Shown: positions 44,913 to 53,752, counted from the first letter of the stretch. The stretch: 64,000 nt of DNA from an uncultured Desulfobulbus sp. (GCF_963664075.1 NZ_OY760916.1:3741001-3805000); one strand, 5' to 3'. Program-made: numbers and translations. The notes: generated by a model from the letters alone, not told the origin.

Positions 44913-45485
44913 ATGGATGCACCCTATTTTGATACCTACGAACGGCTGGTGGAACAGGCGGGAAAATTTCATGGCGACATCTGCACCGGCATTCGTATCG
45001 GCACCCGCATGACCATGGCGGGACTGCGTTGCCTCGGCCTGACCGATCCCAAGGGGGCAGACCGAAAGAAACTCATCGTCTTTGTTGAGATCGATCGGTG
45101 CACCACCGATGCCATCATGGCGCTCACCGGTTGCCGCCCGGGCAAACGCTCCATGAAGATTCGTGACTACGGCAAGATGGCCGCCACTTTTATCAACATC
45201 GAGACCAACAAGGCCTTCCGCGTGGTCACTAAGGGCATCAAGGCAGGCGATAACGGCAGCGGTCAAGAGCCCGACTTTGCCACCCTCCCCGAATCTGAGC
45301 TTTTTACGATCAACGAGGTCGAAGTTTCCCTGCAACCTGAAGACCTGCCGGGGAAACCACTCTCGCGTATCCCCTGTTCACGCTGTGGCGAAATAATCAT
45401 GGATGGCAGAGAGGTCAGGACTGAGGAGCAGGTGCTCTGCCCGCCCTGCGCCGCCACCCGTGACTACTACCGCATTCTGCACTGA
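44913..45485 (+). CDS. FmdE-family protein with C-terminal zinc ribbon, copy 2
   Basis: 190 residues from the ATG at 44913 (GAGGAAACAGACT upstream). KFHGDICTGIRIGTRM, KKLIVFVEIDRCTTDAIM and KRSMKIRDYGKMAATF are shared with copy 1, and CSRCGEII plus CPPCAATRDYY form the zinc ribbon. The first motif has GDICTG where copy 1 has GHLCLG, so the two may bind different metals or ligands. It follows DUF364 and precedes the importer genes by ten bases. Confidence 0.85.
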   Translation: MDAPYFDTYERLVEQAGKFHGDICTGIRIGTRMTMAGLRCLGLTDPKGADRKKLIVFVEIDRCTTDAIMALTGCRPGKRSMKIRDYGKMAATFINIETNKAFRVVTKGIKAGDNGSGQEPDFATLPESELFTINEVEVSLQPEDLPGKPLSRIPCSRCGEIIMDGREVRTEEQVLCPPCAATRDYYRILH

Positions 45486-45494
45486 GAGGATGGT

Positions 45495-46535
45495 ATGATG
45501 CTTTTTTTCCCCCTCATCCGCTTCAGCCTTTCCCTGCTCTGTGCACTCCTTTTTGTCTCGACGCTCCATGCCCGCGAGATAACCGACATGTCCGGGCGTC
45601 AGCTCAGCATTGCCGACACCATCACCAAGGTGGTGGCGGTGTCGCCGCCCGCGACCTACCTTGTCTATGCCATTGACCCGAGCCTGCTGGCCGGGCTCAA
45701 CTTCCCGCTCTGGGCCAGCGAGAAAAAATACACCGTCCCCGGTTACCGCAAACTGCCGGTAATCGGTGGGGTGGCCGGTCAGGGCAGGGCCATGAACCGG
45801 GAGATGCTCTTCAAGGTTCACCCGGATCTGATCCTCCACTGGAGCTGGCGCGACGATGCCACCAACAATAAATTCCTGACCTCCATGGAGAAACTGCCCT
45901 TTCCTCTGGTACAGATCAACATGGAAACCATTGAAGACTACCCCGCCGCCCTGGCCTATTGCGGAGAACTGCTGGACCGTAGAGAGCGGGGCCAGTTGCT
46001 AGCGAGCTACGCGCAGAAAGTGATTAACGAGGCCAAGGGAATCGCGGCCGCCATGGGCGAGAAAAACCGGGTCCGTGTCTACTACGCCGAAGGCACCGAT
46101 GGCCTCAGCACCGAACGCTCCCAATCTTTCCATGCCGAGCTCATTCCCCTGGCTGGAGGCATCAATGTCCATCAGGGAACAGCCCTCGATCATTACGGTA
46201 TGGAGAAAATCTCCATGGAACAACTGCTGCTCTATGATCCCGAAGTTATCCTGGTGAAAGAGAAGAGTTTCTTTGACCACATTTTCACCGATCCCCGTTG
46301 GCAGAACCTGCGGGCAGTTAAAGAGCATCGCGTCTACCTCATTCCCTTTGAGCCCTTTAACTGGTTTGATCGCCCGCCCTCCTTCATGCGGGTGCTGGGC
46401 ATCAAATGGCTGCTTAACCTCCTGCACCCGGAGCTGTACCCGGTGGATATGATCGCTGCAACCCAGGAATTCTACTCTCTCTTTCTGGGAATTACGCTGA
46501 CACCTGCCCAGGCAAAGGAAGTGCTCCAGCCATGA
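45495..46535 (+). CDS. FecB/BtuF-type periplasmic metal-chelate-binding protein
   Basis: 346 residues with a signal peptide (LLCALLFVSTLHARE), ITDMSGRQLSIADTITKVVAV typical of the PF01497 fold, then PDLILHWSW and DPEVILVKEKSF. It likely delivers a siderophore-, corrinoid- or other metal-chelate to the following permease. The last codons overlap the permease start. Confidence 0.85.
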   Translation: MMLFFPLIRFSLSLLCALLFVSTLHAREITDMSGRQLSIADTITKVVAVSPPATYLVYAIDPSLLAGLNFPLWASEKKYTVPGYRKLPVIGGVAGQGRAMNREMLFKVHPDLILHWSWRDDATNNKFLTSMEKLPFPLVQINMETIEDYPAALAYCGELLDRRERGQLLASYAQKVINEAKGIAAAMGEKNRVRVYYAEGTDGLSTERSQSFHAELIPLAGGINVHQGTALDHYGMEKISMEQLLLYDPEVILVKEKSFFDHIFTDPRWQNLRAVKEHRVYLIPFEPFNWFDRPPSFMRVLGIKWLLNLLHPELYPVDMIAATQEFYSLFLGITLTPAQAKEVLQP

Positions 46536-47542
46536 AACACCTGTTCCTGCCTCTTTTAGCCCTGCTGCTGATCTCTGCGGTCCTGCTCTCGCTCTCCCTG
46601 GGGAAATATCAGCTGCCGCTTGGGGATATCTGCTCCTTTCTACTGTGGAAAATTACAGGGCATGGCACCTTAAGTCCGGAGCAACAGGGGCTGCTGACCA
46701 ATATCCTTTTTGATATTCGCCTGCCGCGTATTCTCGCAGCCCTGCTCATTGGTTCGGCCCTTTCGGTTTCCGGCACCGCCTTTCAGGCGCTCTTTATCAA
46801 TCCACTGGTTTCGCCCGGTCTTTTAGGCGTGCTTGCCGGAGCCTCCTTTGGGGCTGCCCTGGGCATGATCTGTTCCCAGAGCTGGCTGGTGGTCCAATGC
46901 TCCACCCTCGTTTTTGGCTTCTGCGCAGTGGGCGTGGCGGTGGCCATCGCCCGCATCTTTCAGGCAAGCTCAATCATCATGCTGGTGCTGGGCGGCATTA
47001 TCAGCGGCGCCTTTTTCACCGCCTCACTCTCCATTATCAAATACACAGCCGACCCGGCCAATCAGCTGCCCGCCATTGTCTACTGGCTCATGGGCAATCT
47101 CGCCGCTGTCGATGGCCGGACCATCGCCGTCATTGGCCTGCCCATGCTGGCAGGCATCTTTATACTCATCGTCAACGGGGAACGGCTCAACGTCATGAGC
47201 ATGGGAGAGGAGGAAGCTCGGGCTTTGGGCGTCCATGTGGGGCGGGTCCGGCTGACGGTCATCTTTCTGGCGACCCTGATCAGTGCGCTCACCGTGGTGA
47301 TCGGCGGCATCATCGGCTGGGTGGGGCTGATTATTCCCCACATCTGTCGCATGCTGGTTGGCCCGGATAATCGCTTGCTGCTGCCAGCGGCGGCTCTGAC
47401 CGGTGCGCTCTACCTCTTGCTGGTGGACAATGTCTCCCGGCTGGCTTTCTCCTTTGAGATTCCCACCGGCATTGTCACCTCGCTCATCGGCATTCCTTTC
47501 TTTGTTCTTGTTCTTAAAAACGCGCAACGGGGGTGGAAATGA
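46532..47542 (+). CDS. FecCD-family ABC transporter permease
   Basis: 336 residues, about ten transmembrane helices, with RLPRILAALLIGSALSVSG and FINPLVSPGLLGVLAGASFGAA, then GEEEARALGVHVGRVR and GWVGLIIPHICRML, the family hallmarks. It imports Fe-siderophores, cobalamin and similar chelates. It overlaps both neighbours by four bases (ATGA). Confidence 0.9.
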   Translation: MKHLFLPLLALLLISAVLLSLSLGKYQLPLGDICSFLLWKITGHGTLSPEQQGLLTNILFDIRLPRILAALLIGSALSVSGTAFQALFINPLVSPGLLGVLAGASFGAALGMICSQSWLVVQCSTLVFGFCAVGVAVAIARIFQASSIIMLVLGGIISGAFFTASLSIIKYTADPANQLPAIVYWLMGNLAAVDGRTIAVIGLPMLAGIFILIVNGERLNVMSMGEEEARALGVHVGRVRLTVIFLATLISALTVVIGGIIGWVGLIIPHICRMLVGPDNRLLLPAAALTGALYLLLVDNVSRLAFSFEIPTGIVTSLIGIPFFVLVLKNAQRGWK

Positions 47543-48327
47543 CAAATCTACTTGCAGCCCAACACCTTTCCTTTTCCTACGGCAGTCGTCGCATCTTTGA
47601 TGACGTTAACCTGCATTTTCACGCCGGAGAAGTGGTCTCCCTGCTTGGCCCCAACGGCAGTGGCAAGACAACCCTGCTCAAGACCCTGCTGGGACTCCTG
47701 CAACCGGAAAATGGAGCAGTGCTCTTTGAAGGTCGTCCCCTTGAAGCCTATAACCGCAGTGAGCTGGCCAAACGGATCGCCTATGTGCCCCAGGTCCATC
47801 GTGAGGCCTTTGCCTACCGGGTGGAAGACGTGGTCCTCATGGGCCGCATGCCCTACCACAGCCTCTTTTCCACCTACTCACGAGAGGACCGGGAAATTGC
47901 CGAAAAGGCCATGGATCGGCTTCATATTGGTCAGCTCAAAGACCGCGCCTACACCGAAATCAGCGGTGGCGAGCGTCAGCTCACCATGATCGCCCGCTCC
48001 ATTGCCCAGGGGGCGGAGGTTTTTATCATGGATGAGCCGGTCAATGGCCTAGATTACGGCAACCAGATGCGGCTCTTAGCTGATATCAATCAACTGGCCC
48101 AGGAAGGGTTGACCTTCATCATGACCACCCATTTTCCTGACCATGCGCTCATGACGGCCGATCGAGTTATTTTATTTAACCACGGCAGGATCGTTGACGA
48201 CGGCCTGCCACAAACTGTGATTAACCGAGACAGTTTGCGCGAGTTGTACCGGATTGAGGTCAATGTGGCGGCTATTCCCGGAGCAAGCGGCATGGGCCGG
48301 GTTTGCATCCCAGCCTGGGCCATGTGA
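47539..48327 (+). CDS. FepC/BtuD-type ABC transporter ATPase
   Basis: 262 residues from the ATG at 47539, which overlaps the permease stop. A GTG two codons earlier is also possible. Walker A GPNGSGKT, Q-loop VPQVHREAF, signature ISGGERQLTMIARS, Walker B VFIMDEP and H-loop TTHFPDH are present. It powers the FecBCD-type importer. A 108-bp repeat begins right after its stop. Confidence 0.9.
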   Translation: MTNLLAAQHLSFSYGSRRIFDDVNLHFHAGEVVSLLGPNGSGKTTLLKTLLGLLQPENGAVLFEGRPLEAYNRSELAKRIAYVPQVHREAFAYRVEDVVLMGRMPYHSLFSTYSREDREIAEKAMDRLHIGQLKDRAYTEISGGERQLTMIARSIAQGAEVFIMDEPVNGLDYGNQMRLLADINQLAQEGLTFIMTTHFPDHALMTADRVILFNHGRIVDDGLPQTVINRDSLRELYRIEVNVAAIPGASGMGRVCIPAWAM

Positions 48328-48328
48328 G

Positions 48329-48436
48329 GTAAGCGATCACGGGGCACCGAATCTGCGGTGTTATCGCCCTGCTGACGTACAGGCGTACGCTGCGCAGGCC
48401 GATGCCGTGCATTTCCGGCCCCCCGTAATCGCTTAC
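48329..48436. repeat. 108-bp palindromic-ended element, copy 1
   Basis: Ends are 16-bp inverted repeats with one mismatch (GTAAGCGATCACGGGG at 48329 and CCCCGTAATCGCTTAC to 48436). The reverse complement is the same length and about 78 percent identical to 49359-49466. Read on the minus strand it keeps an open frame (CKRLRGAGNARHRPAQRT...) that mirrors the peptide inserted in TonB. It lies in the gap between ATPase and exbB. Confidence 0.82.
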
Positions 48437-48499
48437 AACCCTGATAATTATCTGTATTTTCAGGAATTTTCCCTGATCGACTACCATGTGAGAGGTACC

Positions 48500-48922
48500 A
48501 TGGAACATCTCCATCAAATGCTTGATTACGGCGTCCTCGGGCTGCTGGTTGCACTCAGCGTGCTTGCCCTGGCCCTGGCCCTGGACCGCTTTCTCATCTA
48601 TCGCTCAACCCGGGTGGAAGACTACAGCGATCGGCGCAGCCTGGAGCTGCACCTCACCAAAAAACTGCACCTCATCGCCACCATTGGCTCCAATGCCCCC
48701 TATATTGGCCTTTTGGGCACAGTCACCGGGATCATGCTCACCTTTTACGATATCGGTACAAGCGGGTTTGACACCACCCAGATCATGACCGGTCTGGCCC
48801 TGGCCCTCAAGGCCACCGCCCTTGGGCTGTTGGTCGCTATCCCCGCAGTCACCCTTTACAACCTGCTGTTGCGGCGCTGTAAGGTGCTCCTCTTTGAGTG
48901 GGATATCTGTCATGGAAAATGA
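48500..48922 (+). CDS. exbB: ExbB-type energy-transducing membrane protein
   Basis: About 140 residues from the ATG at 48500. A longer frame from 48254 runs back through the repeat into the ATPase gene and is rejected. Three membrane segments, with APYIGLLGTVTGIMLTF and GLALALKATALGLLVAIPAVTLYN, are the MotA/TolQ/ExbB signature. It powers TonB with ExbD. Length is short for ExbB, matching the compact TolQ-like types. ExbD overlaps its 3' end. Confidence 0.87.
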   Translation: MEHLHQMLDYGVLGLLVALSVLALALALDRFLIYRSTRVEDYSDRRSLELHLTKKLHLIATIGSNAPYIGLLGTVTGIMLTFYDIGTSGFDTTQIMTGLALALKATALGLLVAIPAVTLYNLLLRRCKVLLFEWDICHGK

Positions 48923-49298
48923 AAAGAGCTTTGATTACCTCAACGTCATCCCCCTGGTTGATGTGATGCTGGTACTCTTGACCATCGTCCTCACCACCTC
49001 CACCTTTATTGCAACCGGCGGGATTCAGGTGGAGCTGCCCAAGGCCTCCACCGAACATCAGGCGAGCCCTCTGCACCCCAAATCTGTGGTGATCGATCGC
49101 GAAGAGCGCATCTGGCTGGATGGCACTCAGGTAAGCCTTGAGGAGTTATCGACGAATCTTGCGGTTGAAGACCGGGAAACTCCTGTACTGGTTCGGGCGG
49201 ATAAAGCCATTGCCCTCCAGGGATTTGTTGATGTCTTTGCCGCTATTAAAAACCTCGGGTTTAGCCAGCTCAGCCTCCAGACCGAGCAGACACCATGA
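48912..49298 (+). CDS. exbD: ExbD-type energy-transducing protein
   Basis: 128 residues from the ATG at 48912, inside the exbB 3' end. The N-terminal NVIPLVDVMLVLLTIVL holds the conserved membrane aspartate. The periplasmic domain includes VVIDREERIWLDGTQV and VLVRADKAIALQGFVDVF. It works with ExbB and TonB. The stop overlaps the tonB start. Confidence 0.88.
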   Translation: MENEKSFDYLNVIPLVDVMLVLLTIVLTTSTFIATGGIQVELPKASTEHQASPLHPKSVVIDREERIWLDGTQVSLEELSTNLAVEDRETPVLVRADKAIALQGFVDVFAAIKNLGFSQLSLQTEQTP

Positions 49299-50269
49299 GC
49301 AGTCAACCTCTAACCGATCACGGGCTAGACTCCCAAAATTCAGGTAATCATCAAGCCTGTAAGCGATTACGGGGTGCCTTCGAAACTAGGCATCGGCCGG
49401 TGCCGCGTACACCTGTACCTAATCAGGCCGCTCACACCGCAGGTTCGATACCCCGTGATCGCGTAGGTCAACCGCGCGCTCTTGCCCTCTCACTCTTGAT
49501 CCATTGCACGCTCATAGCTGGTGTTCTCGCGATAGCGCAGAGTCTCGAGCCCACCCACCCGCCTCTCGTCATCGATTTATCTCTGTCTGTTTCCGAGGCC
49601 AGAGCCGGAGAAGCAGACAAAGCCTTTGGATCGCCTGTGGCTGCCCCCCTGTCCACACCCACGACACCATCACAGCCGCAGGCGGTCCATCCTGCTCCCC
49701 AATCGTTGCAACAACCCGTGCCTCAACCGGTGAAGATTGCGCGAAATCCTGTGCGGAAATCTCCCGCAAAAACGGCGCAGAAAAAACACAGAAAAAAACC
49801 GGTCTCCCTGACCAAATCGAGCAGGCAACCGGCTCCCCTGCCCCAAACTGCCCCCATACCTGCAACGGCCCAGTCCAATCCCGCGCCGTCAACCAGCACA
49901 ACCGGGAGGGGCCAGGCAGCATCAGGGGCATCCCAAAAACATTCTTCCCTAACACAGGCAGGCCTTTCCGGAGGCAATCATGGCACGGGTGGGGGCAGTC
50001 GCTATGACTTCAACGCGGTGCGCAGGAAAATTCTCAAAAACCTCCGTTTTCCCAGCACCGCCCGCAAAATGGGGCTCAGTGGCAAGATGGTGGTTTCCTT
50101 TGTCCTTAAGACCGATGGTTATGTGGAAGCGATCAACGTGGTCACCAGCTCCGGCCATGCCATCCTCGATCGAGCCGTAGTCTCAACCATTCGTCGCCTT
50201 GCCCCCTTTTCCAAACCACCGGTCCGGGCCCAGTTGATGCTGCCCATCGTTTTTCACCTCCGCTCCTAA
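49295..50269 (+). CDS. tonB: TonB-family protein with an inserted 36-residue repeat-encoded segment
   Basis: 324 residues: a cytoplasmic N-terminus of about 60 residues, one transmembrane anchor (ALALSLLIHCTLIAGVLA), a proline- and lysine-rich spacer (about residues 120-230), and a C-terminal TonB domain (FPSTARKMGLSGKMVVSFVLKTDGYVEAI). Normal TonB N-termini are much shorter. Residues 22-57 are encoded entirely by the 108-bp element at 49359-49466, read in frame. TonB couples the proton gradient to the two receptors upstream. Confidence 0.87.
   Translation: MSSQPLTDHGLDSQNSGNHQACKRLRGAFETRHRPVPRTPVPNQAAHTAGSIPRDRVGQPRALALSLLIHCTLIAGVLAIAQSLEPTHPPLVIDLSLSVSEARAGEADKAFGSPVAAPLSTPTTPSQPQAVHPAPQSLQQPVPQPVKIARNPVRKSPAKTAQKKHRKKPVSLTKSSRQPAPLPQTAPIPATAQSNPAPSTSTTGRGQAASGASQKHSSLTQAGLSGGNHGTGGGSRYDFNAVRRKILKNLRFPSTARKMGLSGKMVVSFVLKTDGYVEAINVVTSSGHAILDRAVVSTIRRLAPFSKPPVRAQLMLPIVFHLRS
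49359..49466. repeat. 108-bp palindromic-ended element, copy 2, inside tonB
   Basis: Ends GTAAGCGATTACGGGG (49359-49374) and CCCCGTGATCGCGTAG (49451-49466) pair with two mismatches. It matches copy 1 in inverted orientation over the full 108 bp. Its length equals 36 codons and it keeps the tonB frame open, encoding CKRLRGAFETRHRPVPRT and more. Confidence 0.82.
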
Positions 50270-50384
50270 ATTCGAATGCCACTCAAACGAATCTCTTGCT
50301 CCAGACGATTGCCTGCAGTAGGGTAGGACCCACTTTCTACTCTATGCTGTTCTCCGTACCTTCCCTTCCTCCAGGCACCTTCCC

Positions 50385-50873
50385 ATGATCGATGATCGAG
50401 ATGAATTTGCAAAAAAAGACCCGGCTGCCATGGCTGATCTGGTCTCCTCCGTCTATTCCAAACAACAGTGGAAAAAGCAGTGGCGGCTGTTTCACCTGGA
50501 ACGCCGCTGGCAAACCATTGTCGGACGTGAGGTTGGTCGCCTGACCATGCCCGCTTTTTTTCGGCAGAATACCCTCTGGATTTATGTGCAGGATTCCGCC
50601 TGGATGCACCACCTCCAGTTTATCAAGCTCGATCTCATGACTCGAATCAACCGGGCTCTTGAAAATGAGCCGATCACCGATATCCGCTGGCAACTCCAAC
50701 CCAAACTGCCGACCATTCCCGAACGGGCTGTCCCTGCCGCCCATGCGGTCGACCAAAAAAGTGAGCACAATTTTCAAGAGATGACCGGTTGCATCGACAA
50801 CGCCGAATGCCGGGAAGCGCTTCAACGGCTCTGGCATATGTTTGCCTCCCACACCGAGAATACATCTGACTGA
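50385..50873 (+). CDS. DUF721 (DciA-like) protein
   Basis: 162 residues. RRWQTIVGREVGRLTMPAFF followed by TLWIYVQDSAWMHHLQFIK is the DUF721 signature shared with DciA, the helicase loader found in bacteria lacking DnaC. The C-terminal tail is less conserved and may be disordered. It stands between tonB and the cysteine gene fusion, apparently transcribed alone. Confidence 0.8.
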   Translation: MIDDRDEFAKKDPAAMADLVSSVYSKQQWKKQWRLFHLERRWQTIVGREVGRLTMPAFFRQNTLWIYVQDSAWMHHLQFIKLDLMTRINRALENEPITDIRWQLQPKLPTIPERAVPAAHAVDQKSEHNFQEMTGCIDNAECREALQRLWHMFASHTENTSD

Positions 50874-51078
50874 GCCCTGTTCTGTGACAATCAAAAACTG
50901 CTTACCAATGCGGGTAATTTTTCGTATCCCTTCAGCAATCCTTTCTTTTCCCGAATACGTTTTTAAAAAATAACCCGGCCTCCCCTGTTTTTTTGCGCTT
51001 TGCTGGCAAATCGGATAAGGTGGCGGTTGCCCTGTTGGTTTTCGTTAATCTTGATTCATTTCACCCTTCGTACACAGC

Positions 51079-53418
51079 ATGAAACTCGTTGAATTGATAG
51101 GCAATACCCCCTTGGTCGAGCTGAGCCGGCTCAATCCTGTTCCGGAAAAAGTCCAGTTACTGGGCAAGCTTGAATCGCGCAACCCAGGCGGTTCCATCAA
51201 GGATCGGGTCGCCCTGTCCATGATCGAGGCTGGTGAAAAAAGCGGAGAACTCACCCCGGATAAAATCGTCCTCGAGGCCACCAGCGGCAATACCGGTATC
51301 GGCATGGCCATGGTCTGCGCCGCCAAACGGCTTCGCTGTCAGCTGATCATGCCCGAGTCAGCCTCCATAGAGCGGCGCCTGATCATGGGCGCCTATGGCG
51401 CAGAAATCATTCTCACCCCGGCAAAACGGGCCACGGACGGTGCCATTGAAAAGGCCTACGCCCTGGCACGCGAGCATCCCGAGCGCTACTTTCTCGCCGA
51501 TCAGTTCAACAATCCCGCCAACTGGCAGGCCCATTACAAGTCCACAGCCCCGGAGATCTGGGAACAGACCGGAGGCAGGGTGACAGATATCGTCTGCACC
51601 TTGGGGACCTCGGGCACGGCCATGGGCATCTCCAAGTGGTTTCGCGATAATCATCCCGAGGTGCGAGTGATTGCGGTGGAACCCTCCCCAGGCCACAAGA
51701 TTCAAGGACTCAAGAACATGAAAGAGTCCTATAAGCCTGGCATCTTTGATAAAACCATGCCGCATGAAATTGTCGGCATCAAGGATGAAGACGCCTTCAG
51801 CACTGTTCGCCAGCTGGCCGCCGAAGAGGGCATCTTTGCAGGTATGAGCAGTGGTGCGGCCATGCATGCTGCCATGGAGCGGGCCAAGGAAATCAATGAG
51901 GGCTGTGTGGTGGTCATCCTCCCTGATGGGGGCGAGCGATATTTGAGTACCCCGCTCTTTAAAAAGCAGGATCAGGCCGAGGAGAGTACCTCCCAGCTCA
52001 AACTCTTCAACACCATGACCCGCAAGAAAGAGGTCTTCCGCCCGATCAATGAAAAACGGGTGACGCTCTATGCCTGCGGACCAACAGCCGCCGAATCTCC
52101 CAACCTGGCCCACTGCCGCCGCTTTCTGGTGGCGGACCTGATCAACCGCTACCTGGGACACCTGGGCTACCCGGTTGAGCTCTACATGAACTTCACCGAC
52201 CTGGATGACAACACCATTCAGGGCTCCATCGAGGCGGGTGAAGAGCTGGCTGCCTTTACCGGCAAGTTTATCGGCCAGTTCAAGGATGCCATCGATACCC
52301 TCCAGGTGCAAAAGGCTGTCGGCTATCCGCTGGCCTCCGAGCATGTGGGCGATATGATCGAGATCGTCCACGACCTGATCCACAAAGGCTACGCCTACGA
52401 AAAACTGGGCTCCATCTACTTTGACATCTCCAAGTTCAAGAAGTACGGCCGCCTCTCGGGCATTGATCTGAGCAAGATTAAAATCGGCCAGACTGTGGAT
52501 CTGGACAACTACGAAAAGGACAACCCCCGCGACTTTACCCTGCTCAAGCGATCCACCCTGGCAGAGCTGAAAAAGGGACTCTTTTTTGAGACCGACTGGG
52601 GCAACATCCGCCCGGGCTGGCATATCGAATGCTCGGCCATGTCCACCAAGTATCTGGGCGAGACCATTGATATTCATACCGCCAGCCAGGATCTGCTCTT
52701 TCCCCACCACGAGAACGAGATCGCCATTGCCGAGGCCCTCACCGGCAAAACGCTGGCCAACTACTGGCTCCACTCGGGTCAGCTTTTACGCGATGGCCGG
52801 AAGATGTCCGGTGATGCCGACAATATCGTGACCCTGCAGGAGGTGCTGGACAAGGGGTACACCGGGCGCGAAGTCCGCTTCATGCTCATGGGGGTCCACT
52901 ACCGCAAACCTCTGATGTTCTCCTTTAAACGGCTGGAGGCAGCCCGTACCGCGCTCAAACGCATCGATGAGTTCATCCGCAAGCTGCTCTGCCTGCCCGT
53001 TGGCCTGCCCCATCCTGAGGTGGCCACCTATGTCTCGGAGCTGGAAAACCGGTTCACCGAGGCCATGAACGATGACCTGAACATCTCCGGTGCCATTGGC
53101 GCCCTGTTCAACTTCATCAAGAAAACCAACCCGGTGGTCCAGGAGCGACAACTTGATCGGGATCAGAAAAATGACGTGCTTGAAGTCCTGGGGATGGTCA
53201 ACACGGTGCTGGGCGTGCTGCGCCTTGAGTACTGCCCGCTGACACCTGAGATCGATCGTCTGATTCGCCAACGCGAACGCGCCCGCCAGGTCAAAGACTG
53301 GACAGCAGCCGACTCGGTGCGTGAGGAACTGCTCCGCCACGGACTTTCCATCCATGACACCGCAGCTGGCCCGGTCTGGGAAAGAATTAACGAACAGGAA
53401 GGAGATACAGGGCTCTAA
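51079..53418 (+). CDS. Fusion of cysteine synthase and cysteinyl-tRNA synthetase-like enzyme
   Basis: 779 residues. Residues 1-298 are a CysK/CysM-type PLP enzyme: LIGNTPLVELSRLN, PLP lysine in PGGSIKDRVALS, EATSGNTGIGMA, LGTSGTAMG and LPDGGERYLST. Residues 310-779 are CysRS-like: YACGPTAAE, FTDLDDNTI, zinc ligands in WHIECSAMS and LLFPHHENEIAIAEA. The HIGH motif region reads NLAHCRRF and the KMSKS motif reads KMSGD, both altered. It could join cysteine synthesis to charging, or the second half may have another role. There is no frameshift or stop between the halves. Confidence 0.88.
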   Translation: MKLVELIGNTPLVELSRLNPVPEKVQLLGKLESRNPGGSIKDRVALSMIEAGEKSGELTPDKIVLEATSGNTGIGMAMVCAAKRLRCQLIMPESASIERRLIMGAYGAEIILTPAKRATDGAIEKAYALAREHPERYFLADQFNNPANWQAHYKSTAPEIWEQTGGRVTDIVCTLGTSGTAMGISKWFRDNHPEVRVIAVEPSPGHKIQGLKNMKESYKPGIFDKTMPHEIVGIKDEDAFSTVRQLAAEEGIFAGMSSGAAMHAAMERAKEINEGCVVVILPDGGERYLSTPLFKKQDQAEESTSQLKLFNTMTRKKEVFRPINEKRVTLYACGPTAAESPNLAHCRRFLVADLINRYLGHLGYPVELYMNFTDLDDNTIQGSIEAGEELAAFTGKFIGQFKDAIDTLQVQKAVGYPLASEHVGDMIEIVHDLIHKGYAYEKLGSIYFDISKFKKYGRLSGIDLSKIKIGQTVDLDNYEKDNPRDFTLLKRSTLAELKKGLFFETDWGNIRPGWHIECSAMSTKYLGETIDIHTASQDLLFPHHENEIAIAEALTGKTLANYWLHSGQLLRDGRKMSGDADNIVTLQEVLDKGYTGREVRFMLMGVHYRKPLMFSFKRLEAARTALKRIDEFIRKLLCLPVGLPHPEVATYVSELENRFTEAMNDDLNISGAIGALFNFIKKTNPVVQERQLDRDQKNDVLEVLGMVNTVLGVLRLEYCPLTPEIDRLIRQRERARQVKDWTAADSVREELLRHGLSIHDTAAGPVWERINEQEGDTGL

Positions 53419-53510
53419 ATCGAAATTCTCCCAAACAGCACAGATAAGGGGTTGCTATTCTCTTTGCCACCCGGTATGTTTGGTGTTCTCAAAAATTTAA
53501 GCATACACAC

Positions 53511-53587
53511 GCGCCAGTAGCTCAGCTGGATAGAGCAACGGCCTTCTAAGCCGTAGGTCGCAGGTTCGAATCCTGCCTGGCGTGCCA
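53511..53587 (+). tRNA. tRNA-Arg, anticodon TCT, CCA encoded
   Basis: The cloverleaf is complete in 77 nt: acceptor GCGCCAG / CTGGCGT, D arm, anticodon arm CGGCC-TTCTAAG-CCG with TCT anticodon, T arm CAGG-TTCGAAT-CCTG, discriminator G and CCA. Prophage sequence starts right after it, so its 3' end is the likely integration site. Confidence 0.95.
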
Positions 53588-53595
53588 GTAATATC

Positions 53596-53632
53596 AGCCA
53601 CTTAGCAATATTTTGCCAAGTGGCTTTTTTTG
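53596..53632 (+). terminator. Terminator after tRNA-Arg
   Basis: AGCCACTT / AAGTGGCT stem with a 14-base loop followed by seven T. It begins nine bases after the tRNA. Confidence 0.8.
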
Positions 53633-53752
53633 TTTTGTGCCCCTATTGTGCCCTGACACCAATAGCAACCGCTTGATAAAACGACCATGGACAATCCACT
53701 TTGCATTACATGCAGAGTCGTCCTCACATTTCCAAACTACTAACCGATAGAT

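Noticed and set aside
48254..48499. Long N-terminal extension of ExbB
   Set aside because: It crosses the end of the ATPase gene and the repeat element; the ATG at 48500 starts the conserved ExbB sequence.
51358..52773. Long 471-codon frame antisense to the cysteine synthase/CysRS fusion
   Set aside because: It overlaps a clearly real gene, its composition mirrors the opposite strand, and it has no recognisable domain or RBS.
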